Below are positions 34,538 through 42,796 of a stretch of DNA of 46,898 nucleotides, in pieces. Under the pieces are notes generated by a model, which saw only the letters and a program-made list of their open reading frames with translations, was not told where the DNA came from and did not search any database. A program made the translations under genes and the position numbers. Source of the stretch: Proteobacteria bacterium UBA2383 (GTDB lineage Bacteria > Pseudomonadota > Gammaproteobacteria > Competibacterales > Competibacteraceae). Each line of letters starts with the position of its first letter. Positions within the stretch are counted from its first letter, which is position 1. The stretch is taken from the NCBI GenBank assembly GCA_002343485.1, contig DDST01000181.1, forward strand, positions 1-46,898, read 5' to 3'.

Positions 34538-35560
34538 GTGTCCCGATTACCCCAAATCATTCCTGGCCAGTTTCCCGGCGCCCGGCCGCGCCGGATGCGC
34601 CGCGACGGCTTCTCGCGACGGCTGATGCGGGAGACCGTGTTGACCGCCGCCGATCTCATTCAGCCATTGTTTGTGATCGAAGGTCAACAACGCCGCGAAC
34701 CTGTCGCGTCAATGCCGGGTGTGGAGCGATTGACCGTTGATGAGTTGCTGCACGAAGCCGAGCGGTTAGCCAGGCTGGGGGTGCCCGCCGTGGCGTTGTT
34801 TCCGGTTACGCCGCCGGAAGCCAAGTCACTGGACGCTGCTGAATCGTATAATCCCGATGGTCTGGCGCAGCGGGCAGTGCGCGCCCTCAAAAAGGCACTG
34901 CCTGAACTGGGTGTGATCACCGATGTCGCGCTGGACCCGTTTACGAGTCACGGTCAAGACGGGCTGATCGACGGCTCTGGTTATGTGTTGAACGATGAAA
35001 CCGTAGCGGTGCTGGTTAAACAGGCGCTGTCTCACGCCGAGGCCGGGGCCGATATCGTAGCGCCTTCGGACATGATGGATGGACGGATCGCTGCCATCCG
35101 CGAAGTGCTGGAGTCCAATGATTTCATCCATACCCGGATTCTCGCCTATTCCGCTAAGTATGCATCCAGCTTCTACGGACCATTCCGTGATGCCGTCGGT
35201 TCGGCGGGTGCCTTGGGCAAGAGCAATAAATACAGTTACCAGATGGACCCGGCCAACAGCGATGAGGCGTTGCGCGAGGTGGCGATGGATCTGGAGGAAG
35301 GGGCCGATATGGTCATGATCAAGCCCGGGATGCCCTATTTGGACATCGTGCGCCGGGTCAAAGATCAGTTCGCCGCCCCTACCTTTGTTTACCAGGTCAG
35401 CGGTGAATACGCCATGTTGCTGGCGGCGGCACGCAATGGCTGGCTGGATGAGCAAGCGGTGGTGATGGAATCGCTGCTAGCGATCAAGCGGGCCGGGGCG
35501 GACGCCATTTTGACCTATTTTGCCGGCCCGGCGGCGGGCTGGTTGCGGCAGGGATCATGA
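34538..35560 (+). CDS. hemB: Delta-aminolevulinic acid dehydratase (porphobilinogen synthase) HemB
   Basis: HemB joins two 5-aminolevulinate molecules into porphobilinogen in haem synthesis. The 340-residue protein has both Schiff-base lysines: Lys207 (YSAKYASSFYGPFRDAVGS) and Lys262 (MIKPGMPYLD). The metal-site region at 129-142 reads DVALDPFTSHGQDG, with Asp in place of the zinc-binding cysteines. This marks the magnesium-dependent type found in Pseudomonas. It starts at GTG 34538 after GAGGA. Its stop overlaps the next gene by four bases, opening a hemB-unknown-aroE unit. Confidence 0.97.
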   Translation: MSRLPQIIPGQFPGARPRRMRRDGFSRRLMRETVLTAADLIQPLFVIEGQQRREPVASMPGVERLTVDELLHEAERLARLGVPAVALFPVTPPEAKSLDAAESYNPDGLAQRAVRALKKALPELGVITDVALDPFTSHGQDGLIDGSGYVLNDETVAVLVKQALSHAEAGADIVAPSDMMDGRIAAIREVLESNDFIHTRILAYSAKYASSFYGPFRDAVGSAGALGKSNKYSYQMDPANSDEALREVAMDLEEGADMVMIKPGMPYLDIVRRVKDQFAAPTFVYQVSGEYAMLLAAARNGWLDEQAVVMESLLAIKRAGADAILTYFAGPAAGWLRQGS

Positions 35561-36246
35561 AAAACGGGAAAGTGTGGGCGCTGGCAGCGCTGGGCGTTGC
35601 CCTGAGCGTATTCTTTCTGGCGATCATGCGCCCACCCGGCGGTCAATCCTCGCCGCCCGGTCAGGATTTACCCTGGCAGATTACTGTCCGTCCGGATGGT
35701 GCTGCTCTGACCGTGTTTGGATTGACCCTGGGCGAGAGTACGCTGCGGGATGGGGTGAATAAACTGGGCCGGCGTTATGAGTTAGGTGTATTTGAGGATA
35801 GGGAAGGGCGGTTAGGCTTAGAAGGGTATTTCCGGGATACGGTCCTTGGTGGACTGAATGCACGGCTGGTGTTGCCGGCGCAACTGCCGGAATCGGCGCT
35901 GGCGGTGTTGAAAGCCCATGCGGGCGAGGGTGAACCGGCGGTTCATCAAGGCCGCCGCTATCCAGTTGCCGAGGCTGATCATGATTTGGCTTTAAGCGCG
36001 GTGATCACTGCCATCACCTATCTGCCTGTGGTCAAGCTGGATGCCGGGCTGGTGCGTCAACGCTTCGGCGAACCGGCAGAAAAAATTACCGTTCCGGATG
36101 GCGCGCACTGGCTGTATCCGGCGCTGGGTTTGGATTTACTGCTGGGCGATAATGGGGGAGCCTTGCTGCAATATGTGCCGCCAGCGGAGTTCGAACAACG
36201 GTTGCACGCACCGTTGCGTGAAGCTGAAAATGAAGGAAAGCCATGA
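35557..36246 (+). CDS. Membrane-anchored protein of unknown function between hemB and aroE
   Basis: I do not recognise this 229-residue protein. Residues 4-24 form one hydrophobic segment (VWALAALGVALSVFFLAIM), probably an uncleaved anchor, so most of the chain would be periplasmic. The rest has no cysteine and alternates short strands and helices. FGLTLGESTLRDGVNKLG and VRQRFGEPAEKI look like two copies of a SmpA/OmlA-like pattern in which a helix precedes a GxP turn, but this is weak. It overlaps hemB and aroE by four bases each, so it is made together with both. Confidence 0.7.
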   Translation: MKNGKVWALAALGVALSVFFLAIMRPPGGQSSPPGQDLPWQITVRPDGAALTVFGLTLGESTLRDGVNKLGRRYELGVFEDREGRLGLEGYFRDTVLGGLNARLVLPAQLPESALAVLKAHAGEGEPAVHQGRRYPVAEADHDLALSAVITAITYLPVVKLDAGLVRQRFGEPAEKITVPDGAHWLYPALGLDLLLGDNGGALLQYVPPAEFEQRLHAPLREAENEGKP

Positions 36247-37067
36247 TCCTGCAACTCGACCAATACGCCGTGATGGGCCACCCCATTGCCCACAGCCAAT
36301 CCCCGCGGATTCACACCCTGTTCGCCACCCAGACCGGCCAGAATCTGGAATATCGCGCCATTCTGGTCGAACCGGGTGATTTCGCGGCGGCGGCGCGCAC
36401 CTTTCATGCCGCTGGCGGCAAGGGTCTGAATGTGACTGTTCCTTTCAAGCAGGATGCCTGGGTGTTCGCTGATATTCTGAGCGCCCGCGCCGAGCGGGCC
36501 GGGGCAGTGAATACCTTGATTTTCGGGCCAGGCGGCGTGCGGGGCGACAACACCGACGGGCCGGGACTGGTGCGCGATTTAACCGTCAATCACCGTTATC
36601 CGCTGGCAGAAAAACGGATTCTGTTGCTGGGCGCAGGCGGCGCAGCGCGCGGGGTATTGCAATCGTTGCTGGCGGAACAGCCCGCACAATTGGTTATCGC
36701 CAATCGCACGGCGGACAAGGCGTTAGGATTGGCGCTGCGCTTTAGCGGCTTGGGGCGCGTGTCGGCGTGCGGTTTTTCCGAACTGGCCGGGCGGCGGTTC
36801 GATCTGATTATCAACGCCACTGCCGCTGGTTTGGACGATGCGGTTCCACCCTTGCCAGACGATGTGCTGGCGGCGGAGGGCTGGTGCTATGACTTGATGT
36901 ATGGCCGGGAGCCGACTGCCTTTGTCCGCTGGGGCCGGGCGCATGGAGCCGTTCAGTCCCTGGATGGGTTGGGGATGCTGGTCGAGCAGGCGGCAGGGTC
37001 CTTTCATCTGTGGCGCGGTGTTTGGCCGGAGACCGGACCCGTGATCGCTGCGCTCAGAGAAGGTTGA
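36243..37067 (+). CDS. aroE: Shikimate dehydrogenase AroE
   Basis: AroE reduces 3-dehydroshikimate to shikimate with NADPH in aromatic amino acid synthesis. The 274-residue protein has the substrate-site serines in MGHPIAHSQSPRIH, the catalytic lysine Lys69 in NVTVPFKQDAW, the aspartate in DNTDGPG at about 103-108, and the NADP loop LLLGAGGAARGVLQ. NRTADKA after the second strand fits NADP preference. The ATG overlaps the preceding gene. Its stop lies one base from that of the convergent TSUP gene. Confidence 0.97.
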   Translation: MILQLDQYAVMGHPIAHSQSPRIHTLFATQTGQNLEYRAILVEPGDFAAAARTFHAAGGKGLNVTVPFKQDAWVFADILSARAERAGAVNTLIFGPGGVRGDNTDGPGLVRDLTVNHRYPLAEKRILLLGAGGAARGVLQSLLAEQPAQLVIANRTADKALGLALRFSGLGRVSACGFSELAGRRFDLIINATAAGLDDAVPPLPDDVLAAEGWCYDLMYGREPTAFVRWGRAHGAVQSLDGLGMLVEQAAGSFHLWRGVWPETGPVIAALREG

Positions 37068-37068
37068 G

Positions 37069-37839
37069 CTACCCCGTGACCAGGAGCCGTCCGGCCATCA
37101 ACACGACGACCAGCAGGAACACCGGACGGATAAACGGCGCGCCGTAGCGAATGGCGCTCTGCGCGCCGAGGAATGCGCCGCACATCAGCAGCGCCCCCAT
37201 GCTTAGACCGATGGTGTAGTCGATATTGCCGAGCATAGTGAAAGTCAGCAACGCAGTCAGGTTACTGATGAAATTCATGAACCGGGCTACCCCGGCGGCG
37301 GCCACCAAATCGAGGTGGAACAGCTTCATCGCCGCCGCCATCCAGAACGCGCCGGTGCCAGGGCCGATAAAGCCATCGTAAAAGCCAATCAGGCCGCCAG
37401 CGGTCAGCTGGACACTGCGCGGTTGCGCCGCGGGTGGTTCCGGGGAACTGATGACCGGGAGGTGAGCGCGGCGCGGCCAGATCAGATAGACCGATGCCAG
37501 CAGGATGGCCAGCGGCAGCAGTTTTTTCAATACGCCGGCACTCATCAGGTAAATCAACACCGCTCCGGTTAACGCGCCAGCAAACGTCCCGAAGCTCATC
37601 GCCCGCCACAGCGCCGGTTGAAACAACCCTTTACGGATGAAAGTCAGCGATGCGCTGAAGGTGCCAAACGTGCCGATCAGCTTGTTAGTGCCCACTACCA
37701 AGTGGGGTGGCATCCCGATGCTTAAAAGGGCTGGCATGACCAGCATTCCACCGCCGCCGGCGACGGCGTCGATAAAGCCCGCAAGCAGGGCAACCGTGCC
37801 TAACAATAGCAAGGTGGCGAAATCAGGGGACAACTCCAT
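37069..37839 (-). CDS. TSUP family permease (TauE/SafE-like)
   Basis: TauE/SafE proteins are inner-membrane carriers of sulfite, sulfonates and some organic acids. The 256-residue protein has about eight membrane segments in two repeats. The first has the family motif GFIDAVAGGGGMLVMPALL and NKLIGTFGTFSASLTF; the second has GFYDGFIGPGTGAF. The substrate cannot be told from sequence. It lies 4 bp after otsB and is the last gene of the regulator-otsB-TSUP unit. Confidence 0.9.
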   Translation of the reverse strand: MELSPDFATLLLLGTVALLAGFIDAVAGGGGMLVMPALLSIGMPPHLVVGTNKLIGTFGTFSASLTFIRKGLFQPALWRAMSFGTFAGALTGAVLIYLMSAGVLKKLLPLAILLASVYLIWPRRAHLPVISSPEPPAAQPRSVQLTAGGLIGFYDGFIGPGTGAFWMAAAMKLFHLDLVAAAGVARFMNFISNLTALLTFTMLGNIDYTIGLSMGALLMCGAFLGAQSAIRYGAPFIRPVFLLVVVLMAGRLLVTG

Positions 37840-37843
37840 GAAA

Positions 37844-38620
37844 CTACAAGATTTCCTCAGTTAGCGCCGCGAGCAGGCCCTGCAACGCAGCGGGATCGGG
37901 CAGACGATATTCAGCGGCCACTGGCGCTTCCGGCCCGATACCTAAGGAGATTCCTCCCATCTCCGCCGCTACCTGCAAGGCGGGTTCATCATTGAGCGCA
38001 TCACCCGCATAAAGCACGGTGACCGGTTCTGCGCCACCGTGAGCAACGATAGAGCGCAGCGCCGTACCCTTGTCCTGCCCAATGGCCGGTAACACTTCGA
38101 TGGCTAAAGGGTTATCCAGAAGACACACGCTGTTCAAATGAGGCGCAAGCAAGGAAAAGGTTTGCATCCTTAACGATTCAACCCAGTCTGTAGCCAGGAG
38201 CCGGTAGTGAACGGTGAAGCCGAATGGTTTTTTCTCGATCCATGCGCCGGGGTAATCCGCTAACGGTTCTTCAACCGTGGCGCACAGGGCCTCTAGCAGA
38301 GCGCAGCTTTCCAGGGCCTCGTTCGTAATGCGGCGCTCTCCAGCGATCTGTAATTCCAGGCCGGTCGATCCGCCATAGCTGACCGTGTCCAGGCCAACCA
38401 TGCCGATGAGGTTATCCAGCGCTCGGCCGCTGATCACGCCGGCCGTGACCCGTGGCAGCGCAGCCAGCCTCGCCAGTACCTCGCGCAATGCAGGATCAAG
38501 ATGTGCCAGACGGGGATGGTCCGCCAGTGGTGTCAGCGTCCCATCGTAGTCGAAGACCAGCACCAATCGTTGTCCTGCGCGATAAGCAGCGGCCAGCCGG
38601 TCTAAAACGATGCATTTCAT
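37844..38620 (-). CDS. otsB: Trehalose-6-phosphate phosphatase OtsB
   Basis: OtsB removes phosphate from trehalose-6-phosphate to give trehalose. The 258-residue HAD enzyme has the nucleophile motif LVFDYDGTLTPL near residue 23, VISGRAL (motif II region), EKKPFGFTVHYR, typical of trehalose phosphatases, and AGDALNDEPAL (motif IV). No otsA synthase is in the window. It lies 19 bp after the PdhR/LldR-type regulator and 4 bp before the TSUP gene, so all three are probably cotranscribed. Confidence 0.92.
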   Translation of the reverse strand: MKCIVLDRLAAAYRAGQRLVLVFDYDGTLTPLADHPRLAHLDPALREVLARLAALPRVTAGVISGRALDNLIGMVGLDTVSYGGSTGLELQIAGERRITNEALESCALLEALCATVEEPLADYPGAWIEKKPFGFTVHYRLLATDWVESLRMQTFSLLAPHLNSVCLLDNPLAIEVLPAIGQDKGTALRSIVAHGGAEPVTVLYAGDALNDEPALQVAAEMGGISLGIGPEAPVAAEYRLPDPAALQGLLAALTEEIL

Positions 38621-38639
38621 CCGCCGTTTCCGCCCTGAG

Positions 38640-39422
38640 TCAAGTGCTGGTTTCGATGTTCACGTTGTCTTGCAAACGGCGTTGGGCGCGGGTCTGCCGG
38701 GTAGCTTCTTCGTCGAGTTCGCGCAGGGTGGTTTCGACGAAAGCCAGGTGAACATGGGCCGCTTGCCGGGCCGCTTCCGGATCGCGTTTCAGCACGGCTT
38801 CCAGGACGGCTTGATGCTGGCTGTGAATGATCACGTAATTGTCTTCGCGCGTGTACAACCGCTCCAGCGAACGGTTGATATGGCTCAACAACAAATCGAA
38901 CAAGCCGCGCATCACATGGATCAACGCCACGTTATGGGACGCATCGGCAATAGCGAGATGAAAGCCGGCATCTACGACAGCATCATGCTGGGGTTCGTGC
39001 TTACCTTTTTGGATGGCTTCTAGCTCGGCAAAGCGGCGTTGCAGGATTTCCCGGTCAGCGCCGGTCGCGCGCAAGGCGGCGAAATAGGCCGCGACCTCTT
39101 CCAGAGCGTGCCGCAGTTCCAGCACGTCGAACATCGCTTTTGGATGGTTTTTAAGAAGCTCAATCAAAGGGTTGGTAAGACCTGGCGCGATCACATCGAC
39201 GACATAGCTGCCGCCGCCCCGCCGGCTTTGCAGCAACCCTCTCGACTTCAGTGTGGTAATAGCCTCACGCAGCGATGGGCGGGAAACGTTGAATTTCTGA
39301 GCCAATTCCCGTTCTGGGGGCAGCCGTTCGCCAGGTTTGAGGACGCCTTCCAAAATCAATTGCTCAATCTGGTTGACGATGACATCTGCGACTTTTGGAG
39401 GGTTAATTGTTTCAAATTGCAT
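38640..39422 (-). CDS. GntR/FadR-family transcriptional regulator, PdhR/LldR type
   Basis: The 260-residue protein has an N-terminal winged helix (about 9-75) with RLPPERELAQKFNVSRPSLREAI and SRRGGGSYV, then a FadR C-terminal (FCD) ligand domain with LELRHALEEVAAYFAALRATG. It resembles E. coli PdhR closely over its length. PdhR senses pyruvate and LldR senses lactate. ATG 39422 gives MQFETINPPKVADVI; the upstream in-frame start at 39437 is less likely. It is divergent from the D-lactate dehydrogenase gene, and two palindromes fitting this family lie between them. I infer a lactate- or pyruvate-responsive repressor. Confidence 0.92.
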   Translation of the reverse strand: MQFETINPPKVADVIVNQIEQLILEGVLKPGERLPPERELAQKFNVSRPSLREAITTLKSRGLLQSRRGGGSYVVDVIAPGLTNPLIELLKNHPKAMFDVLELRHALEEVAAYFAALRATGADREILQRRFAELEAIQKGKHEPQHDAVVDAGFHLAIADASHNVALIHVMRGLFDLLLSHINRSLERLYTREDNYVIIHSQHQAVLEAVLKRDPEAARQAAHVHLAFVETTLRELDEEATRQTRAQRRLQDNVNIETST

Positions 39423-39542
39423 GGCCGTACCCAACAAACATTGAACTGAGACTCGCTACGATAGCGGTTCGCAGCATTCATAGTACGCAAAATATCATGA
39501 AGCAGGTGCTGTTCGTAGCACCAATTCTAGCTTAACAATGAT

Positions 39543-39563
39543 TTGGTCAGACCATATGACCAA
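39543..39563. promoter_or_regulatory. Operator O1 for the PdhR/LldR-type regulator
   Basis: TTGGTCA (39543-39549) and TGACCAA (39557-39563) are perfect inverted arms separated by seven bases. Within them TGGTCAGACCA is itself a perfect palindrome of the FadR/PdhR type (TGGTnnnACCA). It lies 4 bp upstream of the -35 box of the D-lactate dehydrogenase promoter. Confidence 0.8.
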
Positions 39564-39567
39564 TATA

Positions 39568-39596
39568 TTGCAAGATGAAAAAGAGGTTGGTATATT
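39568..39596 (+). promoter_or_regulatory. Promoter of the D-lactate dehydrogenase gene
   Basis: TTGCAA (39568-39573) and TATATT (39591-39596) are separated by 17 bp, a near-ideal sigma-70 promoter. Transcription would start at about 39603, inside operator O2. Occupancy of O2 should therefore block initiation. Confidence 0.75.
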
Positions 39597-39616
39597 TGGT
39601 CAGACCGTATGACCAA
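39596..39616. promoter_or_regulatory. Operator O2 for the PdhR/LldR-type regulator
   Basis: TTGGTCA (39596-39602) and TGACCAA (39610-39616) repeat the arms of O1 exactly, with GACCGTA instead of GACCATA between them. It starts at the last base of the -10 box and covers the expected start point. O1 and O2 are 53 bp apart, close to five helical turns, so cooperative binding is plausible. Confidence 0.8.
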
Positions 39617-39678
39617 ATATAAAATAAACGCCCGGCTTTAAAGGCGTGATCTAACACCAAAACGAGGATAATCCACCC

Positions 39679-42513
39679 ATGCGCTCGCTTGCTTATCAAA
39701 GCCTTCATCGCGATCTTCAAGGCATCATCCCGGCAACACGACTGATCAGTGACCCCTTACGCACTCTTGCCTATGGTACCGACGCCAGTCTGTACCGTCT
39801 GATTCCCCAACTGGTCGTGCGGGTGGACAGCGAAGAGGAGATGCGGCGTATCCTGGCGTTGGCGCATCAATACGGGACCCCGGTAACCTTTCGCGCCGCT
39901 GGCACCAGCTTGTCCGGCCAGGCGGTGACCGATTCCGTTTTACTGCAATTGGGCGATGGCTGGCGGAACTGGCGGATTGGCGAGGGCGCGGCGACCGTCA
40001 GCCTGCAACCAGGCATCATCGGTGGTCACGCCAACCGCTATCTCGCACCCTACCAGCGCAAGATCGGTCCCGACCCGGCATCGATCAACACCTGCCAAAT
40101 CGGCGGCATCGCTGCCAACAATGCCAGCGGCATGTGCTGCGGCACGGCGCAAAACAGCTATAAGACGCTGAAAAGCATGCGTGTCATGCTGGCTGACGGC
40201 ACATTGCTGGACACCGGCGACCCGGCCAGCCGCGACGCGTTCGAAACCAGCCACGGCGCTTTACTCGCGCAGCTTACCGGACTGGGCGAGCGCACCCGCG
40301 CCGATCCGGTGCTGGCCGGACGCATCCGTGACAAGTTCAAGATCAAGAATACCTGCGGTTACAGTCTCAATGCTCTGGTGGACTATGAGGACCCGTTTGA
40401 AATCCTTCAGCATTTGATGATCGGTTCCGAGGGGACGCTGGGCTTTATCGCCGAAATCACCTATCACACGGTCGAAGAACATACGCATAAAGCCACGGCG
40501 CTGATGATCTTTCCCGATATCGAGACCGCGTGCAAGGCGGTGGCGGCGCTGAAAAGCCAGCCGGTCGCGGCGGTGGAATTGATGGATCGCGCCTCGCTGC
40601 GTTCGGTGGAGAATAAGGCGGGTATGCCGCCGTACTTCAAGGAACTGCCGGAAACCGCCGCCGCTCTGCTGGTGGAAACCCGGGCGGCCAACCCAGCAAC
40701 CTTGACCGCTCAGGTCGAGGTCATCACCGCCGCGATTGCCGGCACACCAACCCTGCTCCCGTTCCAATTTACTGACCGGCCGGAAGAATTCACCCAGTTG
40801 TGGGCGATCCGCCAGGGACTGTTTCCCTCGGTCGGTTCGGCGCGGGCGACCGGCACCACCGTCATCATCGAGGATGTCGCCGTCCCCGTCCCTCAATTGG
40901 CGGCAATGACCCTGGATTTGCAGCGCTTGTTCGACCAGCATGGCTATGCTGGCTCGATCATCTTCGGTCACGCGCTTGAAGGAAATTTGCATTTCGTCAT
41001 CACGCCCGACTTTGCCAAGCCGGACGAAACCGAACGCTACAAACATTTCATGGACGATGTCTGCCACATGATCGTGGATCGATACGACGGCTCGCTGAAA
41101 GCCGAGCACGGCACGGGCCGTAACATCGCGCCCTTCGTCGAGCTGGAGTGGGGGCAACAGGCGTACCAGTTGATGCGGGAAATCAAGACGCTGTTTGACC
41201 CCGGTAATCTGCTCAATCCCGGTGTCATCCTCAACGACGACCCAGAAGTCCATCTAAAAAATATTAAGCCGATGGCCGCCGTCGATCCGCTGGTGGATAA
41301 ATGCATTGAATGCGGCTTTTGCGAACCGAATTGTCCATCCCGCGCCCTGACTCTCTCACCGCGCCAGCGTATCGCCGGCTTGCGGGAAATGGCGCGCCTG
41401 CAAGCCGCCGGCGACGATGGCCAGCAACTGCAAGCCATTGACGAATCCTATCAATACCAGGGTCTGGACACCTGTGCGGCTGACAGTCTGTGCTCGCTGA
41501 CCTGTCCGGTCGGCATCAACACCGGCACGATGATGTTGAAGAAGCGCCGTCAGCAGCGCGGTCAAACCGCGCAACGGATCGGCAATTGGGTGGCCAATCA
41601 TTTCTCTGGCGTCACCACGGCCACGCGCTTCAACCTGGCTGCCGCCCATCTCTCACACACGGTCTTTGGCTCCACCTTGCAGGGCGGTGTGACCGGGGCC
41701 ATGCGTAAACTGTCGGGGGACCGGCTGCCGCTGTGGAACCGCTATATGCCTTCTGCTGGCGCGATGCCCAAGCCGGCAGCGAGCGCCGCGCCGGATCGTC
41801 CGCGGGTCGTCTATTTCCCCAGTTGCGCCAGCCGCACCATGGGGCCGGCCAAGGGCGATCCCGAAGCGGACGCTTTACCGGTGAAGACCGCGGCTCTGCT
41901 GCGCAAGGCCGGATTCGAGGTGATCCTGCCCGAGGACAGCAGTGCACTGTGTTGCGGCCAGCCCTTTGAAAGCAAAGGATTGCCGGCGCAGGCTGACGCC
42001 AAGCGGCGGGAAGTCGAGCAGGCGCTGCTCAAGGCCAGCCGCAACGGACAAGATCCAATTGTGTTCGATACCACGCCCTGTGTGTTCCGGGTCAAGAAAG
42101 GCCCGGCCCCCGCCCCGCTCAAGCTGTACGACATCACGGAATTCCTGCATGACGTGGTGTTGGAGCGGTTGACGATCCACAAGCGGCCAGAAACGGTCGC
42201 TATTCATCCCACCTGTAGCAACATCAACATGGGTTTGCAGGCCAAGTTGAAGGCCATCGCCGAAGCGTGCGTCGACAATGTCATTGTCCCTGACCGGATT
42301 TCCTGCTGCGGCTGGGCCGGGGACAAGGGGTTCACCCGCCCGGAATTGAACGCCAGCGCCTTGCGGGATTTATCCGCGGCGTTGCCGGAGGACTGCACAT
42401 CCGGGTATTCCACCAGCCGCACCTGCGAAATCGGTTTATCTCTGCACAGCGGGCGTTATTACCGCTCCATCGTCTACTTGGTCGATCGCTGCTCACAGCC
42501 GAATACCGGCTGA
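39679..42513 (+). CDS. FAD/Fe-S D-lactate dehydrogenase (Dld-II/LldE type)
   Basis: This 944-residue enzyme probably oxidises D-lactate to pyruvate and feeds electrons to the respiratory chain. It has an N-terminal PCMH FAD domain (about 40-250) with FRAAGTSLSGQAVTDSVLL, a FAD-oxidase C-terminal domain with GHALEGNLHFVI and LFDPGNLLNPGVI, then two 4Fe-4S motifs (CIECGFCEPNCP from Cys542, and CAADSLCSLTCP from Cys599). Two CCG domains follow (LCCGQPFESKG, SCCGWAGDKGF). Length and domain order match the Pseudomonas enzyme encoded beside lldP. Glycolate or other 2-hydroxyacids remain possible substrates. It is preceded by a promoter with two operators. Confidence 0.9.
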   Translation: MRSLAYQSLHRDLQGIIPATRLISDPLRTLAYGTDASLYRLIPQLVVRVDSEEEMRRILALAHQYGTPVTFRAAGTSLSGQAVTDSVLLQLGDGWRNWRIGEGAATVSLQPGIIGGHANRYLAPYQRKIGPDPASINTCQIGGIAANNASGMCCGTAQNSYKTLKSMRVMLADGTLLDTGDPASRDAFETSHGALLAQLTGLGERTRADPVLAGRIRDKFKIKNTCGYSLNALVDYEDPFEILQHLMIGSEGTLGFIAEITYHTVEEHTHKATALMIFPDIETACKAVAALKSQPVAAVELMDRASLRSVENKAGMPPYFKELPETAAALLVETRAANPATLTAQVEVITAAIAGTPTLLPFQFTDRPEEFTQLWAIRQGLFPSVGSARATGTTVIIEDVAVPVPQLAAMTLDLQRLFDQHGYAGSIIFGHALEGNLHFVITPDFAKPDETERYKHFMDDVCHMIVDRYDGSLKAEHGTGRNIAPFVELEWGQQAYQLMREIKTLFDPGNLLNPGVILNDDPEVHLKNIKPMAAVDPLVDKCIECGFCEPNCPSRALTLSPRQRIAGLREMARLQAAGDDGQQLQAIDESYQYQGLDTCAADSLCSLTCPVGINTGTMMLKKRRQQRGQTAQRIGNWVANHFSGVTTATRFNLAAAHLSHTVFGSTLQGGVTGAMRKLSGDRLPLWNRYMPSAGAMPKPAASAAPDRPRVVYFPSCASRTMGPAKGDPEADALPVKTAALLRKAGFEVILPEDSSALCCGQPFESKGLPAQADAKRREVEQALLKASRNGQDPIVFDTTPCVFRVKKGPAPAPLKLYDITEFLHDVVLERLTIHKRPETVAIHPTCSNINMGLQAKLKAIAEACVDNVIVPDRISCCGWAGDKGFTRPELNASALRDLSAALPEDCTSGYSTSRTCEIGLSLHSGRYYRSIVYLVDRCSQPNTG

Positions 42514-42796
42514 TTCTCTAGCACCATCAAATCGTTAAGGATGCCCGCCTGGGTGGGTTGGGGGTGTTTTGCGCCCAAAATTTATCCAAGCGGGTTTTCA
42601 GGGAAGAAAGAGCACGGGTGCTGGCCAGTCATCACTCAAAAAAAGCTTGGGGGAAACCGTCACTTGCCCCGGTTTGCCTTCGCTCATGCCCGGCGCCCGT
42701 TGGTTTTTTCATGGGCAGCGCGCGCATCTCTCCCGGCAACACGCCGGGGTTGGATGCTGTTTATTTATTTCAAGCTCTTCACCAAAGGAGTTTTCC
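42514..42796 (+). other. Long leader between D-lactate dehydrogenase and lactate permease genes
   Basis: This 283-bp stretch holds no gene I can support; open frames through it only extend lldP upstream without a ribosome site. It contains a GC-rich hairpin, CCCGGC (42732-42737) and GCCGGG (42743-42748) with a five-base loop, followed by an AT-rich stretch before the lldP ribosome site. The length and the hairpin allow a second promoter, processing or attenuation, but nothing decides between these. Confidence 0.35.

Noticed and set aside
40261..41253. A 330-codon open frame antisense to the D-lactate dehydrogenase gene
   Set aside because: The sense gene is clear over the same bases, and the antisense product lacks recognisable domains.
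42569..42796. A 76-residue N-terminal extension of the lactate permease
   Set aside because: The extension is not hydrophobic and has no ribosome site, while AAAGGAG is placed exactly before the ATG at 42797.
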